This document shows, piece by piece, positions 23,910-33,346 of a stretch of 64,000 nt of DNA. Source of the stretch: Kribbella pratensis (GTDB lineage Bacteria; Actinomycetota; Actinomycetes; Propionibacteriales; Kribbellaceae); the NCBI RefSeq assembly GCF_004366075.1, contig NZ_SODU01000001.1, forward strand, positions 1,054,001 through 1,118,000. The letters are read 5' to 3'. The notes beneath the pieces were generated by a model. That model ran no database searches, was not told the origin of the DNA, and worked only from the letters and a program-made list of their open reading frames with translations. Each line of letters starts with the position of its first letter. Positions within the stretch are counted from its first letter, which is position 1. The translations under genes and the position numbers were made by a program.

Positions 23910-25214
23910 ATGACAGCTGCCGTAAAGGGCCGGCGTGACACTTACGTCCGCATCGGCATGATGGCGGTCGGCGATCTCGGCGTCGTCGGCGGTCTGGCCG
24001 GCTGGATCCTGGGTTGGTGGTTCGGCCACCTGCTGGTCACGCTCAGCCTCGTGTTGCTGATTGCAGGCATGTGGCCTGGCAAGTTCCGGCCACGCCGGTC
24101 CGTGGCCGGTGGACACGTTCTGATCGGCCGTCACCTCAAGGGTGTGGAGGCACTGGACAGCGCGCGCAAGGCGGCGCATCACTACCGTAAGTTCGCTGCC
24201 AGGCATCCCGACGAGGGTCTGGTGTTACTGGCCGGAACACTTGACTGGCAGCGAGCGCTGCTCCGGGAACTGGGCAGGCACGAGGAGGCCGAGCCGGTCG
24301 CCCGCGAGGCCGTCGAGACGTGGCGAGAGGTTGTGACCACTGACTCGAGCCGCCGCGAGAACTTGTCCAAAGCGCTGCACCACCTGACCGGCACGCTCGC
24401 AGGGCTGAATCGGGAGGGTGAGCTGACCACGCTCACCGAGGAAGCGGTCGTCGTCCAGCGATCCCTGGTGGCAACGCAGCAGGTACTACTCGCTCTGCAC
24501 CTGCAGAACCTCGCCACCCAGCTGCGGCGTACCGATCGGTGGGAGGCGGCGCTTCCTGTCGCCGAGGAGGCCGCGACGCTCTACCGGCGTCTGGTGCCGA
24601 CAGATCCGGACCTGCTCGAGAACGCGGCTGACACGACAGAGGGCTTGGCTACGACCCTGCGACGCCTCGAGCGTCCGCTGGAGGCCCTGCAGTCGACGCA
24701 GGAGTGGGTCGAGTACGAGCGCACGCTGGCCGACAGGGTCCCGGACCGCAGGCCCGAGCTCGCCGAGGCGCTCCGTGTGCTCGGCAGCCGCTCGGCCAAT
24801 CTCCACCGCACCGAGGACGGCATCGCGAGTTGGCGCGAGTCCCTCGAGCTCTGGCGGCAGCTGGTCTCGGAAAGCGAGGAGCACCGCGCCGGCTATGCGG
24901 ACGCGTGCAACCTGATCGGGCACGGCCTGGGTGTCGTCGGCGAGTCCACGGAGTCGCTGGCAGTCTTCCGTACCGGTCTCGACGTACGGCGGACGCTGGC
25001 GACACTCGATTCGCGACAGTACGACGACCTGCTGGACGACCTCGCACGAGCCACGCAGACGACGCTCGTACCTGAGTTGGCAGCCGAGGCGGTCGCCGTC
25101 GCCCGCGAGCACACCGACGCCCTGACCGCGGAAACTCTCTCGCGGGCCGCCGATCGGCTGCGGGAAGCAGGCTTCACCGTGGAGGCCGAAGAGCTGTCAG
25201 CCCGCCGTAGCTGA
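23910..25214 (+). CDS. TPR-rich membrane-anchored protein
   Basis: 434 aa. Two hydrophobic segments near the N-terminus (VGDLGVVGGLAGWILGWW and HLLVTLSLVLLIAGMW) are followed from about residue 75 by a helical array of tetratricopeptide-like units, for example YRKFAARHPDEGLVLLAGTL, then EEAEPVAREAVETWREV, and WEAALPVAEEAATLYRRLV. The repeats suggest a scaffold. The ATG at 23910 follows GGGGGACGG; an upstream in-frame extension to 23793 overlaps the iron-box region and is rejected. It is divergent from the siderophore operon. Its end overlaps the convergent unknown gene by 18 nt. Confidence 0.75.
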   Translation: MTAAVKGRRDTYVRIGMMAVGDLGVVGGLAGWILGWWFGHLLVTLSLVLLIAGMWPGKFRPRRSVAGGHVLIGRHLKGVEALDSARKAAHHYRKFAARHPDEGLVLLAGTLDWQRALLRELGRHEEAEPVAREAVETWREVVTTDSSRRENLSKALHHLTGTLAGLNREGELTTLTEEAVVVQRSLVATQQVLLALHLQNLATQLRRTDRWEAALPVAEEAATLYRRLVPTDPDLLENAADTTEGLATTLRRLERPLEALQSTQEWVEYERTLADRVPDRRPELAEALRVLGSRSANLHRTEDGIASWRESLELWRQLVSESEEHRAGYADACNLIGHGLGVVGESTESLAVFRTGLDVRRTLATLDSRQYDDLLDDLARATQTTLVPELAAEAVAVAREHTDALTAETLSRAADRLREAGFTVEAEELSARRS

Positions 25215-27452
25215 GCACCAGTGGGGGCCGGTGGTCCAGCCGAGGAGGCGGCGGCCGCCGTTGGGGGTGCGGCCTTGGGGGTCGAAGCGGGCGCCTGCGG
25301 CCACGTCGAGGAGCCCGGTGACGGCTGGTTCGAAGGGTGGGCCCAGGACGCGAGCCTGTTTCTCGAGCTTGGTCAGGACGTCCGTCTGGTCGCTGTAGCT
25401 GAGGAAGAAGATTCCCTGACGCCACGCGTACGCCGTGTTCTTCAGGCCCTGCAGTCCGCTGATCCAGGTCGAGACCGGCTGGGTCTGACGCTGGATCGCC
25501 CAGCTGAACGCGCGGTCCGCGAGCTCGGGGCCGACCTCGCGGAGCCAGTCGGTCAGGTCGAGCGCCTCGATCAGTACGGCGAGGTTGTGCGACGTCAGGA
25601 TCTGGCTCTGCTCCAGCACCGTCCCGTTCTGGGCGACGTACCCGGGAGTCTGCGAGGTGTGCGCCTCCTGAGCACGACGGTGGCACATCTCCGCGAAGTC
25701 GTCGGACGTCAGCTTGCGCCAGCGGATCAGCGAACGCTGCTCGGCGGCCGGCCACGCAGCGGGCAGGTCGTAGTAGCGCCCGTACAACGTCCCGGACAGC
25801 ACCCGGCTCGCGACCGACGCCGCCTCCCGCCACTTCGCCGTGAACGTGCCCATGAAGATGTCGGCAGCGACCTCCTCGACGAGCGGCAGTCCGAGATCGG
25901 CCTGCTTGACCAGCGTGCGGAACTCGCGGACGAGCGGGTTCGGCAGGATCGTCTGCGGGAACGCGCCGAGCGCGACGGCCGTGGTCTCCCGCAACGTCTG
26001 CGCGGCTGCTCGCTTCGCCTTCTGAGAGCGGTCGCGGTACGGCGCGACGACGGAGATCCACGGCAGCTCGTCGAACCGCACCTGGTGTTCGAGGTTCAGC
26101 AGCAGCAGACTGCGCCGACGACGGAAGGCCGCGTAGGTCTGCGCATAGACCGAGGCCAGCACCGGATCCGCGATATTTGCCGCCAGCAACTGTGACGTGA
26201 CCTGCGGCAGGACCTCGGCCAGCACCTCCCCCGAGCCGATGACGCCGCGATCCACCAGCTCGCCGATCGGCGCCTCGAGCGCCCGCGCCGCCTTCGCCAG
26301 CAGGTGCGGTGGCATCGCCACGCCGGCGGCCGCGGGTAGCTCGGCGCCGTCGACGTCCCCCGCGATCGGATCGAGCGCGGGCAGTCCGCCGTCGCGCGGG
26401 TAGCGGTCCAGCCGCGTACTCAGCACGTGGGCCAAAGTCGCGTACGTCGGACGCGCCGCCGCCTCGTTCTGCGCCGTACGCAAGGCCGCGCGGGCCTCCG
26501 ATCCGGGCGCTCCGTGGGCGCTGATCGTGTTGGCCAGCGCGCGGCGGATCCACCCGACCTCGCGACCGGTCAGGGCCGAGCTGTCGACGCGACAGCGCTC
26601 CAGGGCCGACTGCAGCCGTGCGAAGTTGCTCTTCGGGTGCCGCGCGTGATGCAACTCGGCCGCGGTCGCGTAGTCGTCCAGCCACTGGCGCCGCCGTTCC
26701 ACCCAGTCGTCCGGCCAGACGCGGCACGGCCAGCCACCGCTCACCGTGCCCGACACCAGCTCCGGGAGGTCACCATCGACGGTGTCGCACCACAGCGCCA
26801 CCAGCCGGTCGTGGAGCGGGTTCCAGACCTGGAGGGTCTCCCGCATCGCGGCAATCCGTGGCGGCACCGTTGCCTGCCGCAACTGAGCACGGACCTCGTC
26901 CACCGACTGCCGCCGTACCACCGCCCCGGCCGGAGCCGACGACGGACCGAACGTCGGGGTGAAACGGAGCCGGTGCATCAACGGACGCAGCTCGGCCACC
27001 AGGTCGAGCGCGGCGGCGAAGTGCCCGTGCTCGAGCAACCAGGCGACCACCAGCAGCGCCGATTCCTCCGGTACGTCGACGCGGCAACGCCCGGTGCGCA
27101 GCGCCTGCCCCAGCTCCGCAAGCCCTTCGTCACCGAGGTACCAGAGATTGACCCGCTCCCGGTCCGTCTCCCCCGGCGCATTCACCGGCAGCCGGGCCAG
27201 CTCGTCGGCACTCGGCGGCGACTCCGCCACGTACCGTCCGGTCGCGAACCCTCCGGTCACCACTTCCAGCGTGACCCACACAGGTGTGTCGGCGACGGGC
27301 GTCCGCGACCCGATCGTCAGCCGTCCGGACGCCATGCCCTCGAGAACGGTGCGCCAGGCATCGACGCGGACCGCGGCGCGCCGACGTACCGCTGGATCGT
27401 CCGCAACCAGCGCCCGTTCGAGCGCGTGCTGAAGCCGGCCCGTCGCGTACAT
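25197..27452 (-). CDS. Large conserved-looking protein of unknown function
   Basis: 751 aa, soluble, with no signal peptide or TM segments. Notable stretches are VNAPGETDRERVNLWYLGDE near residue 90, MRETLQVWNPLHDRLVALW, a middle region rich in Ala-helices, and a C-terminal block with YGRYYDLPAAWPAAEQRSL, IRWRKLTSDDFAEMCHRRA and STWISGLQGLKNTAYAWRQG. I do not recognise the family. The ATG at 27452 is preceded by GGGGGG; a TTG at 27482 is in frame but has no site. It lies 38 bp downstream of the tRNA-like gene on the same strand. Confidence 0.6.
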   Translation of the reverse strand: MYATGRLQHALERALVADDPAVRRRAAVRVDAWRTVLEGMASGRLTIGSRTPVADTPVWVTLEVVTGGFATGRYVAESPPSADELARLPVNAPGETDRERVNLWYLGDEGLAELGQALRTGRCRVDVPEESALLVVAWLLEHGHFAAALDLVAELRPLMHRLRFTPTFGPSSAPAGAVVRRQSVDEVRAQLRQATVPPRIAAMRETLQVWNPLHDRLVALWCDTVDGDLPELVSGTVSGGWPCRVWPDDWVERRRQWLDDYATAAELHHARHPKSNFARLQSALERCRVDSSALTGREVGWIRRALANTISAHGAPGSEARAALRTAQNEAAARPTYATLAHVLSTRLDRYPRDGGLPALDPIAGDVDGAELPAAAGVAMPPHLLAKAARALEAPIGELVDRGVIGSGEVLAEVLPQVTSQLLAANIADPVLASVYAQTYAAFRRRRSLLLLNLEHQVRFDELPWISVVAPYRDRSQKAKRAAAQTLRETTAVALGAFPQTILPNPLVREFRTLVKQADLGLPLVEEVAADIFMGTFTAKWREAASVASRVLSGTLYGRYYDLPAAWPAAEQRSLIRWRKLTSDDFAEMCHRRAQEAHTSQTPGYVAQNGTVLEQSQILTSHNLAVLIEALDLTDWLREVGPELADRAFSWAIQRQTQPVSTWISGLQGLKNTAYAWRQGIFFLSYSDQTDVLTKLEKQARVLGPPFEPAVTGLLDVAAGARFDPQGRTPNGGRRLLGWTTGPHWCSATAG

Positions 27453-27490
27453 CCGGAACCCCCCGCTCTCTGGATGGAACAACGCTTCGA

Positions 27491-27561
27491 CATGGAGGCA
27501 GGACTCGAACCTGCGCCCTCCCGGTCCGAAGCCGGGCGATCTACCCCTGATCTACTCCATG
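27491..27561 (-). tRNA. tRNA-Arg(UCG)-like gene with unusual acceptor end
   Basis: A 71-nt cloverleaf reads cleanly on the minus strand: acceptor CATGGAG/CTCCATG (7 bp), D stem GATC/GATC with a 7-nt loop containing GGGG, anticodon stem CCCGG/CCGGG with loop CTTCGGA (positions 34-36 TCG), 5-nt variable region, and T arm GCAGG-TTCGAGT-CCTGC. All stems are fully paired. Oddities are the C1-G72 pair, a U at the discriminator position and no encoded CCA. UCG would read the arginine codon CGA. Assignment to arginine follows the anticodon only. Confidence 0.75.
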
Positions 27562-27585
27562 CGGTCTAGGCAACTTCGGTACAGC

Positions 27586-28896
27586 CTAACGACCGTAGGG
27601 GGTTCTCGTGAGGACAAACGTCGCGACGGTCAGGTGGGTGATGGCTTCGCCGTTGCGGATCACGTGGAGTTTTTCGCCGGCCAGGTAGCCGTCTCGGCCC
27701 TGGTAGAGGTCGGGAGCGAGGGGTGACAGGCGGGTCGTCAGACCGCCGGAGAGTTGCAGGATTCCCGCGCAGACGGAGATCGTCAGCGGCGTGTTGCCCC
27801 AGTACCAGTGGCCGAGCAGTTCGGCGCCCTGGGCCAGCGGCGGCTCCGGCACCCACTCCTGCGTGATCGGCGGCTCGTACCGGGTCAGGATGCGGACCAG
27901 GTCGGGAGCCAGCGAGGCCACCCGTCCGTACGTCGCGTTGCCGAGCGTCACCGCACCGACCCGGCGGACCCGGTCGACGAACAGCCCCGCGAGGAAACCC
28001 GGCATCGAACCGGTGTGACCGATCAGCAGATGTGGATCGTCCGCGATCAGCCGCAGGCCGAGCCCGTACGACGCATTCAGCCCCTCGCGCGGATCCGACG
28101 CGACCGGCGCCGCCATCTCCTCGACCGACTCCCGGCTCAGCACCTCGTGCACCGGGTCGATCCAGAACGTCGCGTACCGCGCCAGGTCCTCGATCGTGCT
28201 CCACAACTGCCCCGCCGGTGCCATCGCACCCGAGTCGTACGCCGGCTCCGGGTCCAGCTGCCCGCTGAACGGGTGCACCGAGAATCCGTCGGCGGCCGGG
28301 ACCGACGGGAAGTACGACGTACGCCGCATCTCGAGCGGATCGAGGATGCGCTCCTGCGTCAGCTCCAGCCAGGACACCCCGCGCAGGCGCGCCACGATCT
28401 CGCCGAGCAAACCGTACCCGAGGTTCGAGTAGTGGTGCCGGCGATCCGCCGGGCCGGCCGCCTGCGAGTCGTTCATCGCGGCGGTCAGCTCGTCGAACGT
28501 GACGCCCGGATTCCGTTCCCACCAAGGGCCCTCGGGCTCCGCGTTCATCCCGCCGCTGTGCGCGAGCAGGTGCCGGATCGTCAGGTCCCCGAACGCGATC
28601 CCCGGCAGATGCTTGCCGACAGCATCGTTCAGCGACAGCAGCCCGTCGTCGCGGCACTGCATGATCAGGACCGCCGTCATCGTCTTCGTGATCGACCCGA
28701 TCCGGTACTGCACATCCGCCCCCGGCAAGGCCCCGTCAGCCGTCGCGAACCGGCCCCGCGCCCCGGTCCACACCAGCTCCCCGTCCCGCAGCACGCCGGC
28801 GTTCACCGACGGCAACTTCGACTCCCCCTGCGCTGTCGCGATCTCGGCGAACAGAGCAGCGGCGGTGTCCGGACGTACGTCGGTCAGCTGAGTCAA
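27586..28896 (-). CDS. Serine hydrolase of the beta-lactamase / class C (AmpC, esterase) superfamily
   Basis: 436 aa. The active-site SxxK is IGSITKTMTAVLIM near residue 70, the YxN motif is HYSNLGYGLLGE near residue 155, and the third motif is the HTG in LLIGHTGSMPGFLAG. That layout is shared by class C beta-lactamases, D-aminopeptidases and EstB-type esterases. The C-terminal 110 residues (from about LTRYEPPITQEW) form a separate lipocalin-like domain often found in these proteins. No signal peptide is seen, so it appears cytoplasmic. The TTG at 28896 is used because GGAG lies 7 nt upstream. The specific substrate is unknown. Confidence 0.85.
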   Translation of the reverse strand: MTQLTDVRPDTAAALFAEIATAQGESKLPSVNAGVLRDGELVWTGARGRFATADGALPGADVQYRIGSITKTMTAVLIMQCRDDGLLSLNDAVGKHLPGIAFGDLTIRHLLAHSGGMNAEPEGPWWERNPGVTFDELTAAMNDSQAAGPADRRHHYSNLGYGLLGEIVARLRGVSWLELTQERILDPLEMRRTSYFPSVPAADGFSVHPFSGQLDPEPAYDSGAMAPAGQLWSTIEDLARYATFWIDPVHEVLSRESVEEMAAPVASDPREGLNASYGLGLRLIADDPHLLIGHTGSMPGFLAGLFVDRVRRVGAVTLGNATYGRVASLAPDLVRILTRYEPPITQEWVPEPPLAQGAELLGHWYWGNTPLTISVCAGILQLSGGLTTRLSPLAPDLYQGRDGYLAGEKLHVIRNGEAITHLTVATFVLTRTPYGR

Positions 28897-28939
28897 CTGG
28901 AGTCTCCAGGCAGGTCGTGGGCAGACCAGTATGCCCGTT

Positions 28940-31780
28940 TTACTCGAACGCCTCCGGTGCAGGGCAGGAGCAGATGAGGTTGCGGTCGCCGTACGCGCCG
29001 TCGATGCGGCGGACCGGCGGCCAGTACTTCGAGGCGCGGTCGACCGAGCGGGGGAAGGCGGCCTCTTCGCGGGTGTAGGCGTGCTCCCACTTGTCGTTGA
29101 TCACCGACTCCGCGGTGTGCGGCGCGTTCACCAGCGGGTTGTCGGCGGCCGGCCATTCGCCCGCGGCGACCCGGTCGATCTCGTGCCGGATCGCGATCAT
29201 CGCGTCGCAGAAGCGGTCCAGCTCACCGAGGTCCTCGGACTCGGTCGGCTCGACCATCAGCGTGCCCGCGACCGGGAACGACATCGTCGGCGCGTGGAAG
29301 CCGTAGTCGATCAGCCGCTTCGCGACGTCGTCGACGCTGATCCCGGTCTCCTTGGTCATCGGCCGCAGGTCCAGGATGCACTCGTGCGCGACCAGGCCGT
29401 TCTCGCCGGTGTAGAGCACCGGGAACGCACCTTCGAGCCGCTTCGCCACGTAGTTCGCGGTCAGTACGGCGGCCTTCGTCGCCGCCGTCAGGCCCTCGGC
29501 GCCCATCATCCGGATGTACGCCCAGGAGATCGCCAGCACACCGGCCGAACCGAACGGCGCCGCGCTGATCGGGCCGACACCGGAGTCCGGACCGGCCTGG
29601 TCGAGCAGCGGGTGGTTCGGCAGGTACGGCGCGAGGTGCGCCGCGACCGCGACCGGGCCGACACCGGGGCCACCGCCGCCGTGCGGGATGCAGAACGTCT
29701 TGTGCAGGTTCAGGTGGCTGACGTCGCCGCCGAACTCGCCCGGCTTCGCGAGCCCGAGCAGGGCGTTCAGGTTCGCGCCGTCGACGTACACCTGGCCGCC
29801 GTGGTCGTGGACGATCCGGCAGACCTCGCGGACGCTCTCCTCGTACACGCCGTGCGTGGACGGGTACGTGATCATGATCGCCGCGAGCTTGGCCGCGTAC
29901 TCGGAGGCCTTCGCGCGCAGGTCGTCGAGGTCGATCGTGCCGTCGTCGTTGCCCTTGACAACAACGACCTTCATGCCGGCCATCACCGCGGAGGCGGCGT
30001 TGGTGCCGTGCGCGGACGCCGGGATCAGGCAGACGTTGCGATCCTCGGAGCCGTTGGTGCGGTGGTATCCGCGGATCGCCAGCAGGCCGGCCAGTTCACC
30101 CTGTGAGCCCGCGTTCGGCTGGATCGAGACCTTCGCGTACCCGGTGACCTCGGCCAGCCAGCGCTCCAGCTGACCGATGAGCTTCACGTAGCCGGCCGCG
30201 TCCTCGATCGGCGCGAGCGGGTGCAGGTCGGCGAACTCCGGCCAGGTGACCGGCTCCATCTCGGTGGTCGCGTTCAGCTTCATGGTGCAGGACCCGAGCG
30301 GGATCATGCCGCGGTCGAGCGCGTAGTCCTTGTCGGACAGCTTGCGCAGGTACCGCAGCATCGCCGTCTCGGACCGATGTGTGTTGAACACCGGGTGTGT
30401 CAGGTACTCCGTGGTCCGCGGCACGCTCAGGGCAGCAGCCTCGAGCGTGTCGTCGTACTGCACGCCGAAGGACTGGCAGACGCGGGTCAGCGTCGCGACG
30501 TCGGTCTTCTCGTCGCAGGAGATGCCGACGTGGTCCGCGTCGACGAGCCGCAGCCAGATCCCGTTCTGCCGGGCGGCGTCCACCACGTCGGCGGCGCGAC
30601 CCGGGACCCGGGCGAGGACGGTGTCGAAGAAGTCGCCGTGGACCACCTCGACCCCACCGGCGCGCAGCGAGGCGGCGAGCTTCCCGGCGTACGAGTGCAC
30701 GCGCTCGGCGATCGCCCGCAGTCCGTCGGGACCGTGGTAGACGGCGTACATGGACGCGACGACCGCGAGCAGGACCTGCGCCGTACAGATGTTCGACGTC
30801 GCCTTCTCGCGACGGATGTGCTGCTCACGGGTCTGCAGCGCCAGCCGGTACGCCGGGGCACCGTCGGTGTCGACCGATACCCCGACGAGGCGGCCTGGCA
30901 ACGACCGCTCCAGGCCGGACCGGACCGACATGAAGCCGGCGTGCGGGCCACCGTAGAACAGCGGTACGCCGAAACGCTGCGAGGAACCGATGACGATGTC
31001 GGCGCCCGCCTCCCCCGGTGCCTCGAGCACCGTCAGGGCGAGCAGATCGGAGGCCACGGCAACCAACGTGTCGCGCCCGTGTGCCGCCTCGATCAGCGGC
31101 TTGAGGTCGCGGACGACACCGTTGGACCCCGGGTACTGCACGAGAAGGCCGAAGAAGTCGCCCTCGGGCAGGCCGTCGGTGGTGTCGGCGACGACGACCT
31201 CGATGCCGAGCGCCTCGGCGCGGGTCTGCACGACGGCGATCGTCTGCGCGAAGGTGTCGGCGTCGACCAGGAAACGGTCGGACTTGCTCTTCTTGTTCGA
31301 CCGGTGCGCGAGCGTCATCGCCTCGGCGGCCGCGGTGCCCTCGTCGAGCAGCGACGCGTTCGCGGTCGGCAGCCCGGTCAGGTCGGAGACGACGGTCTGG
31401 AAGTTCAGCAGCGCCTCGAGCCGGCCCTGGGAGATCTCCGGCTGGTACGGCGTGTACGCCGTGTACCAGGCCGGGTTCTCGACCAGACGGCGGACGATCA
31501 CGGAGGGGGTGAAGGTGCCGTAGTACCCCTGGCCGATCATCGACGTGGCGACGGTGTTGCGGGCCGCGAGCTGACGGAGCTCGGTCAGCGCGTCGACCTC
31601 GGAGGCCGGTTCGGGCAGCCGCAGCGCCTCGGCCGAGCGGATCGAGGCCGGGACCGCGGCGTCCACGAGCGCGTCCACGTCGTCGTACCCGAGGAGTTCG
31701 ACCATCCGGGCGATCTCGTCCGGGCGCGGCCCGATGTGCCGGTCGGCGAAGGTCGCCGAGAGCTGAGGGGTGTCGTTCAC
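28940..31780 (-). CDS. gcvP: Glycine dehydrogenase (decarboxylating), P-protein
   Basis: 946 aa, normal for the fused P-protein. It decarboxylates glycine and passes the aminomethyl group to lipoylated GcvH. The N-terminus reads [16 protein letters not shown]. The non-catalytic half includes [20 protein letters not shown]. The catalytic half carries [34 protein letters not shown] and the PLP lysine in [18 protein letters not shown]. The GTG at 31780 has GGAG upstream; a longer reading to 31870 runs through the glycine riboswitch and is rejected. gcvH is 2.9 kb upstream in a separate gene group; gcvT is not in the window. Confidence 0.97.
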   Translation of the reverse strand: MNDTPQLSATFADRHIGPRPDEIARMVELLGYDDVDALVDAAVPASIRSAEALRLPEPASEVDALTELRQLAARNTVATSMIGQGYYGTFTPSVIVRRLVENPAWYTAYTPYQPEISQGRLEALLNFQTVVSDLTGLPTANASLLDEGTAAAEAMTLAHRSNKKSKSDRFLVDADTFAQTIAVVQTRAEALGIEVVVADTTDGLPEGDFFGLLVQYPGSNGVVRDLKPLIEAAHGRDTLVAVASDLLALTVLEAPGEAGADIVIGSSQRFGVPLFYGGPHAGFMSVRSGLERSLPGRLVGVSVDTDGAPAYRLALQTREQHIRREKATSNICTAQVLLAVVASMYAVYHGPDGLRAIAERVHSYAGKLAASLRAGGVEVVHGDFFDTVLARVPGRAADVVDAARQNGIWLRLVDADHVGISCDEKTDVATLTRVCQSFGVQYDDTLEAAALSVPRTTEYLTHPVFNTHRSETAMLRYLRKLSDKDYALDRGMIPLGSCTMKLNATTEMEPVTWPEFADLHPLAPIEDAAGYVKLIGQLERWLAEVTGYAKVSIQPNAGSQGELAGLLAIRGYHRTNGSEDRNVCLIPASAHGTNAASAVMAGMKVVVVKGNDDGTIDLDDLRAKASEYAAKLAAIMITYPSTHGVYEESVREVCRIVHDHGGQVYVDGANLNALLGLAKPGEFGGDVSHLNLHKTFCIPHGGGGPGVGPVAVAAHLAPYLPNHPLLDQAGPDSGVGPISAAPFGSAGVLAISWAYIRMMGAEGLTAATKAAVLTANYVAKRLEGAFPVLYTGENGLVAHECILDLRPMTKETGISVDDVAKRLIDYGFHAPTMSFPVAGTLMVEPTESEDLGELDRFCDAMIAIRHEIDRVAAGEWPAADNPLVNAPHTAESVINDKWEHAYTREEAAFPRSVDRASKYWPPVRRIDGAYGDRNLICSCPAPEAFE

Positions 31781-31835
31781 TAGAGGCTCCGATGCTGACA
31801 GACGCTGCCGGTGGCCTCCCCCTCTGTCACGCGCG

Positions 31836-31936
31836 CTGCGCTCCAGAGTCGCCTGCGACACTCGGTCCATGGGCCTGAGAGGTTCCGGGGAGGAATTGCC
31901 CCTTCGGCGCCCGATGACACGGGACTCTCCCGAGTG
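31836..31936 (-). promoter_or_regulatory. Glycine riboswitch (single aptamer) upstream of gcvP
   Basis: In the minus-strand leader the hallmark elements occur in order: CGGGAGAG, then GCCGAAGGGGCAA, CCTC, GGAACCTCTCAGGC, GGACCGAG and GACTCTGGAG. This is the class-defining core of the glycine riboswitch. Only one aptamer domain is visible. It ends about 55 nt before the gcvP GTG, so glycine probably switches gcvP on through the expression platform between. Confidence 0.92.
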
Positions 31937-31989
31937 CTGTGAACGGCTGCCTCGAGGCTACCAGGAACCCCGGAACAGTTCTGACAGGG

Positions 31990-32622
31990 TCAGCCGGTCA
32001 TCCGGGCGCGGCGGCGAGCGGCGAGCTCGTCGTTCGCGTGGGAGTCGCCGTCACCCTCGTCGTGACCGTCGGCCCGCTCGGTCGGCAGCTCGGAGAGCGA
32101 ACCCTCGACCTCGCGCCAGACACCACCGAGTGCGATCCCGAACACGCCCTGGCCGCCGGCCAGCAGGTCGATGACCTCGTCGGGCGACGTGCACATGTAG
32201 ACCGACGCGCCGTCACTCATCAGCGTGATCTGGGTCAGGTCGTCGAACCCGCGCTTGCTGAGGTGCGCGATCGCGGTCCGGATCTGCTGCAGCGAGATCC
32301 CGGCGTCGAGCAGCCGCTTGATGACCTTCAGCAACAGAACGTCACGGAAACCGTACAACCGTTGCGTCCCCGAGCCGGTCGCCGGGCGGACGGACGGGGA
32401 GACCAGGCCGGTGCGGGCCCAGTAGTCGAGCTGCCGGTAGGTGATCCCGGCCGCGGCGCAGGCCGTCGGACCGCGGAACCCGACGTCCTCCGGCATCGGC
32501 CGCAGGTCGTCGTCGAACAGCAGACCCTGAACGCCGGCGGTGGCAGTAGCGGCTGCCACAGCCTCTGCGTGCGCGTCGGACGTCGACTGCGCCGTCAGAT
32601 CCGTGTCCCCGGTGCGTGTCAC
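31990..32622 (-). CDS. MerR-family transcriptional regulator (Rv1830-like)
   Basis: 210 aa. The HTH lies in the middle, after a variable N-terminal 60 residues: FRGPTACAAAGITYRQLDYW, then ARTGLVSPSVRPA and QRLYGFRDVLLLKVIKRLLD. A coupling helix (LQQIRTAIAHL) and a C-terminal region follow, with SPDEVIDLLAGGQGVFGIAL. Position between the bifunctional nuclease gene and gcvP matches M. tuberculosis Rv1830. The GTG at 32622 has GGGAGG upstream; a longer in-frame start at 32733 has no site. Its target is unknown, but it may sense a small ligand through the C-terminal domain. Confidence 0.85.
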   Translation of the reverse strand: MTRTGDTDLTAQSTSDAHAEAVAAATATAGVQGLLFDDDLRPMPEDVGFRGPTACAAAGITYRQLDYWARTGLVSPSVRPATGSGTQRLYGFRDVLLLKVIKRLLDAGISLQQIRTAIAHLSKRGFDDLTQITLMSDGASVYMCTSPDEVIDLLAGGQGVFGIALGGVWREVEGSLSELPTERADGHDEGDGDSHANDELAARRRARMTG

Positions 32623-32789
32623 GCCTGAGCCTCCCTGGATACCGACTGGAACGAGCCATCTCCGTGGAGTGACACCACCCCACGACTTCTTCACGGTAAG
32701 CCGCCGCCCTGACCGGGTCAACGACAACCGCATCGAGCCGGGAGCGTGTCGCGACCGCCGTACGAATCGTTACCTCGGTCCTGTTGCTG

Positions 32790-33284
32790 TCAGCTCTTGT
32801 CGAAGTCCTCCGGAGTCACCTGGTCGAGAAACTCCCGGAACCGCTCGACCTCCTCTTCCTCCTCCACCTCGTCGGCGCCGTTCGTCTCACTCTCCGGGAC
32901 CGGGATCCCGGCCTCGGCGAGGATCTCGTCGGCGCAGAACACCGGCGTCCCGGTCCGCAGCGCGATCGCGATCGAGTCCGACGGGCGGGCCGAGATCTCG
33001 GTCTTGTCGTCGAACACCAGGATCGCCTCGAAGATGCCGTCGGTCAGGTTCACGATCCGGACCTGGCTGAGGGTGTGCCCGAGGACCCGGATGGTCTCCG
33101 CGAACAGGTCGTGCGTCAGCGGCCGGGGCGGCTCCATGCCCTGCTGGGCGAAGGCGATCGCACTCGCCTCGGCCGCACCGATCCAGATCGGCAGGTACCG
33201 CTCACCTCCGACCTCTTTCAGCAGCACGATCGGCTGACTCGAGGGCATCTCTACCCGGACTCCGACCACGTCGACTTCGCGCAC
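32790..33284 (-). CDS. Bifunctional nuclease family protein (DUF151, Rv1829-like)
   Basis: 164 aa. The family core is complete: QPIVLLKEVGGERYLPIWIG near the N-terminus, AEASAIAFAQQGMEPPRPLT, HDLFAETIRVLGHTLSQVRI and ARPSDSIAIALRTGTPVFCA. Plant members (BBD1) have nuclease activity, hence the name; bacterial function is poorly defined. The last 35 residues are strongly acidic (DEVEEEEEVERFREF). The GTG at 33284 is used, with GGAG about 12 nt upstream. It sits between two merR genes exactly as in M. tuberculosis. The 167-bp gap to the next merR gene downstream shows no gene. Confidence 0.9.
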   Translation of the reverse strand: MREVDVVGVRVEMPSSQPIVLLKEVGGERYLPIWIGAAEASAIAFAQQGMEPPRPLTHDLFAETIRVLGHTLSQVRIVNLTDGIFEAILVFDDKTEISARPSDSIAIALRTGTPVFCADEILAEAGIPVPESETNGADEVEEEEEVERFREFLDQVTPEDFDKS

Positions 33285-33346
33285 ACGTTCAGCCTACTCC
33301 GAGCCGAAGGCCCGGGTAGGCCCACGGGGGTTCGCTGTGGACAGCC

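Noticed and set aside
31780-31870. Upstream ATG start for gcvP
   Set aside because: The codons lie within the glycine riboswitch and the family start [17 protein letters not shown] is at 31780.
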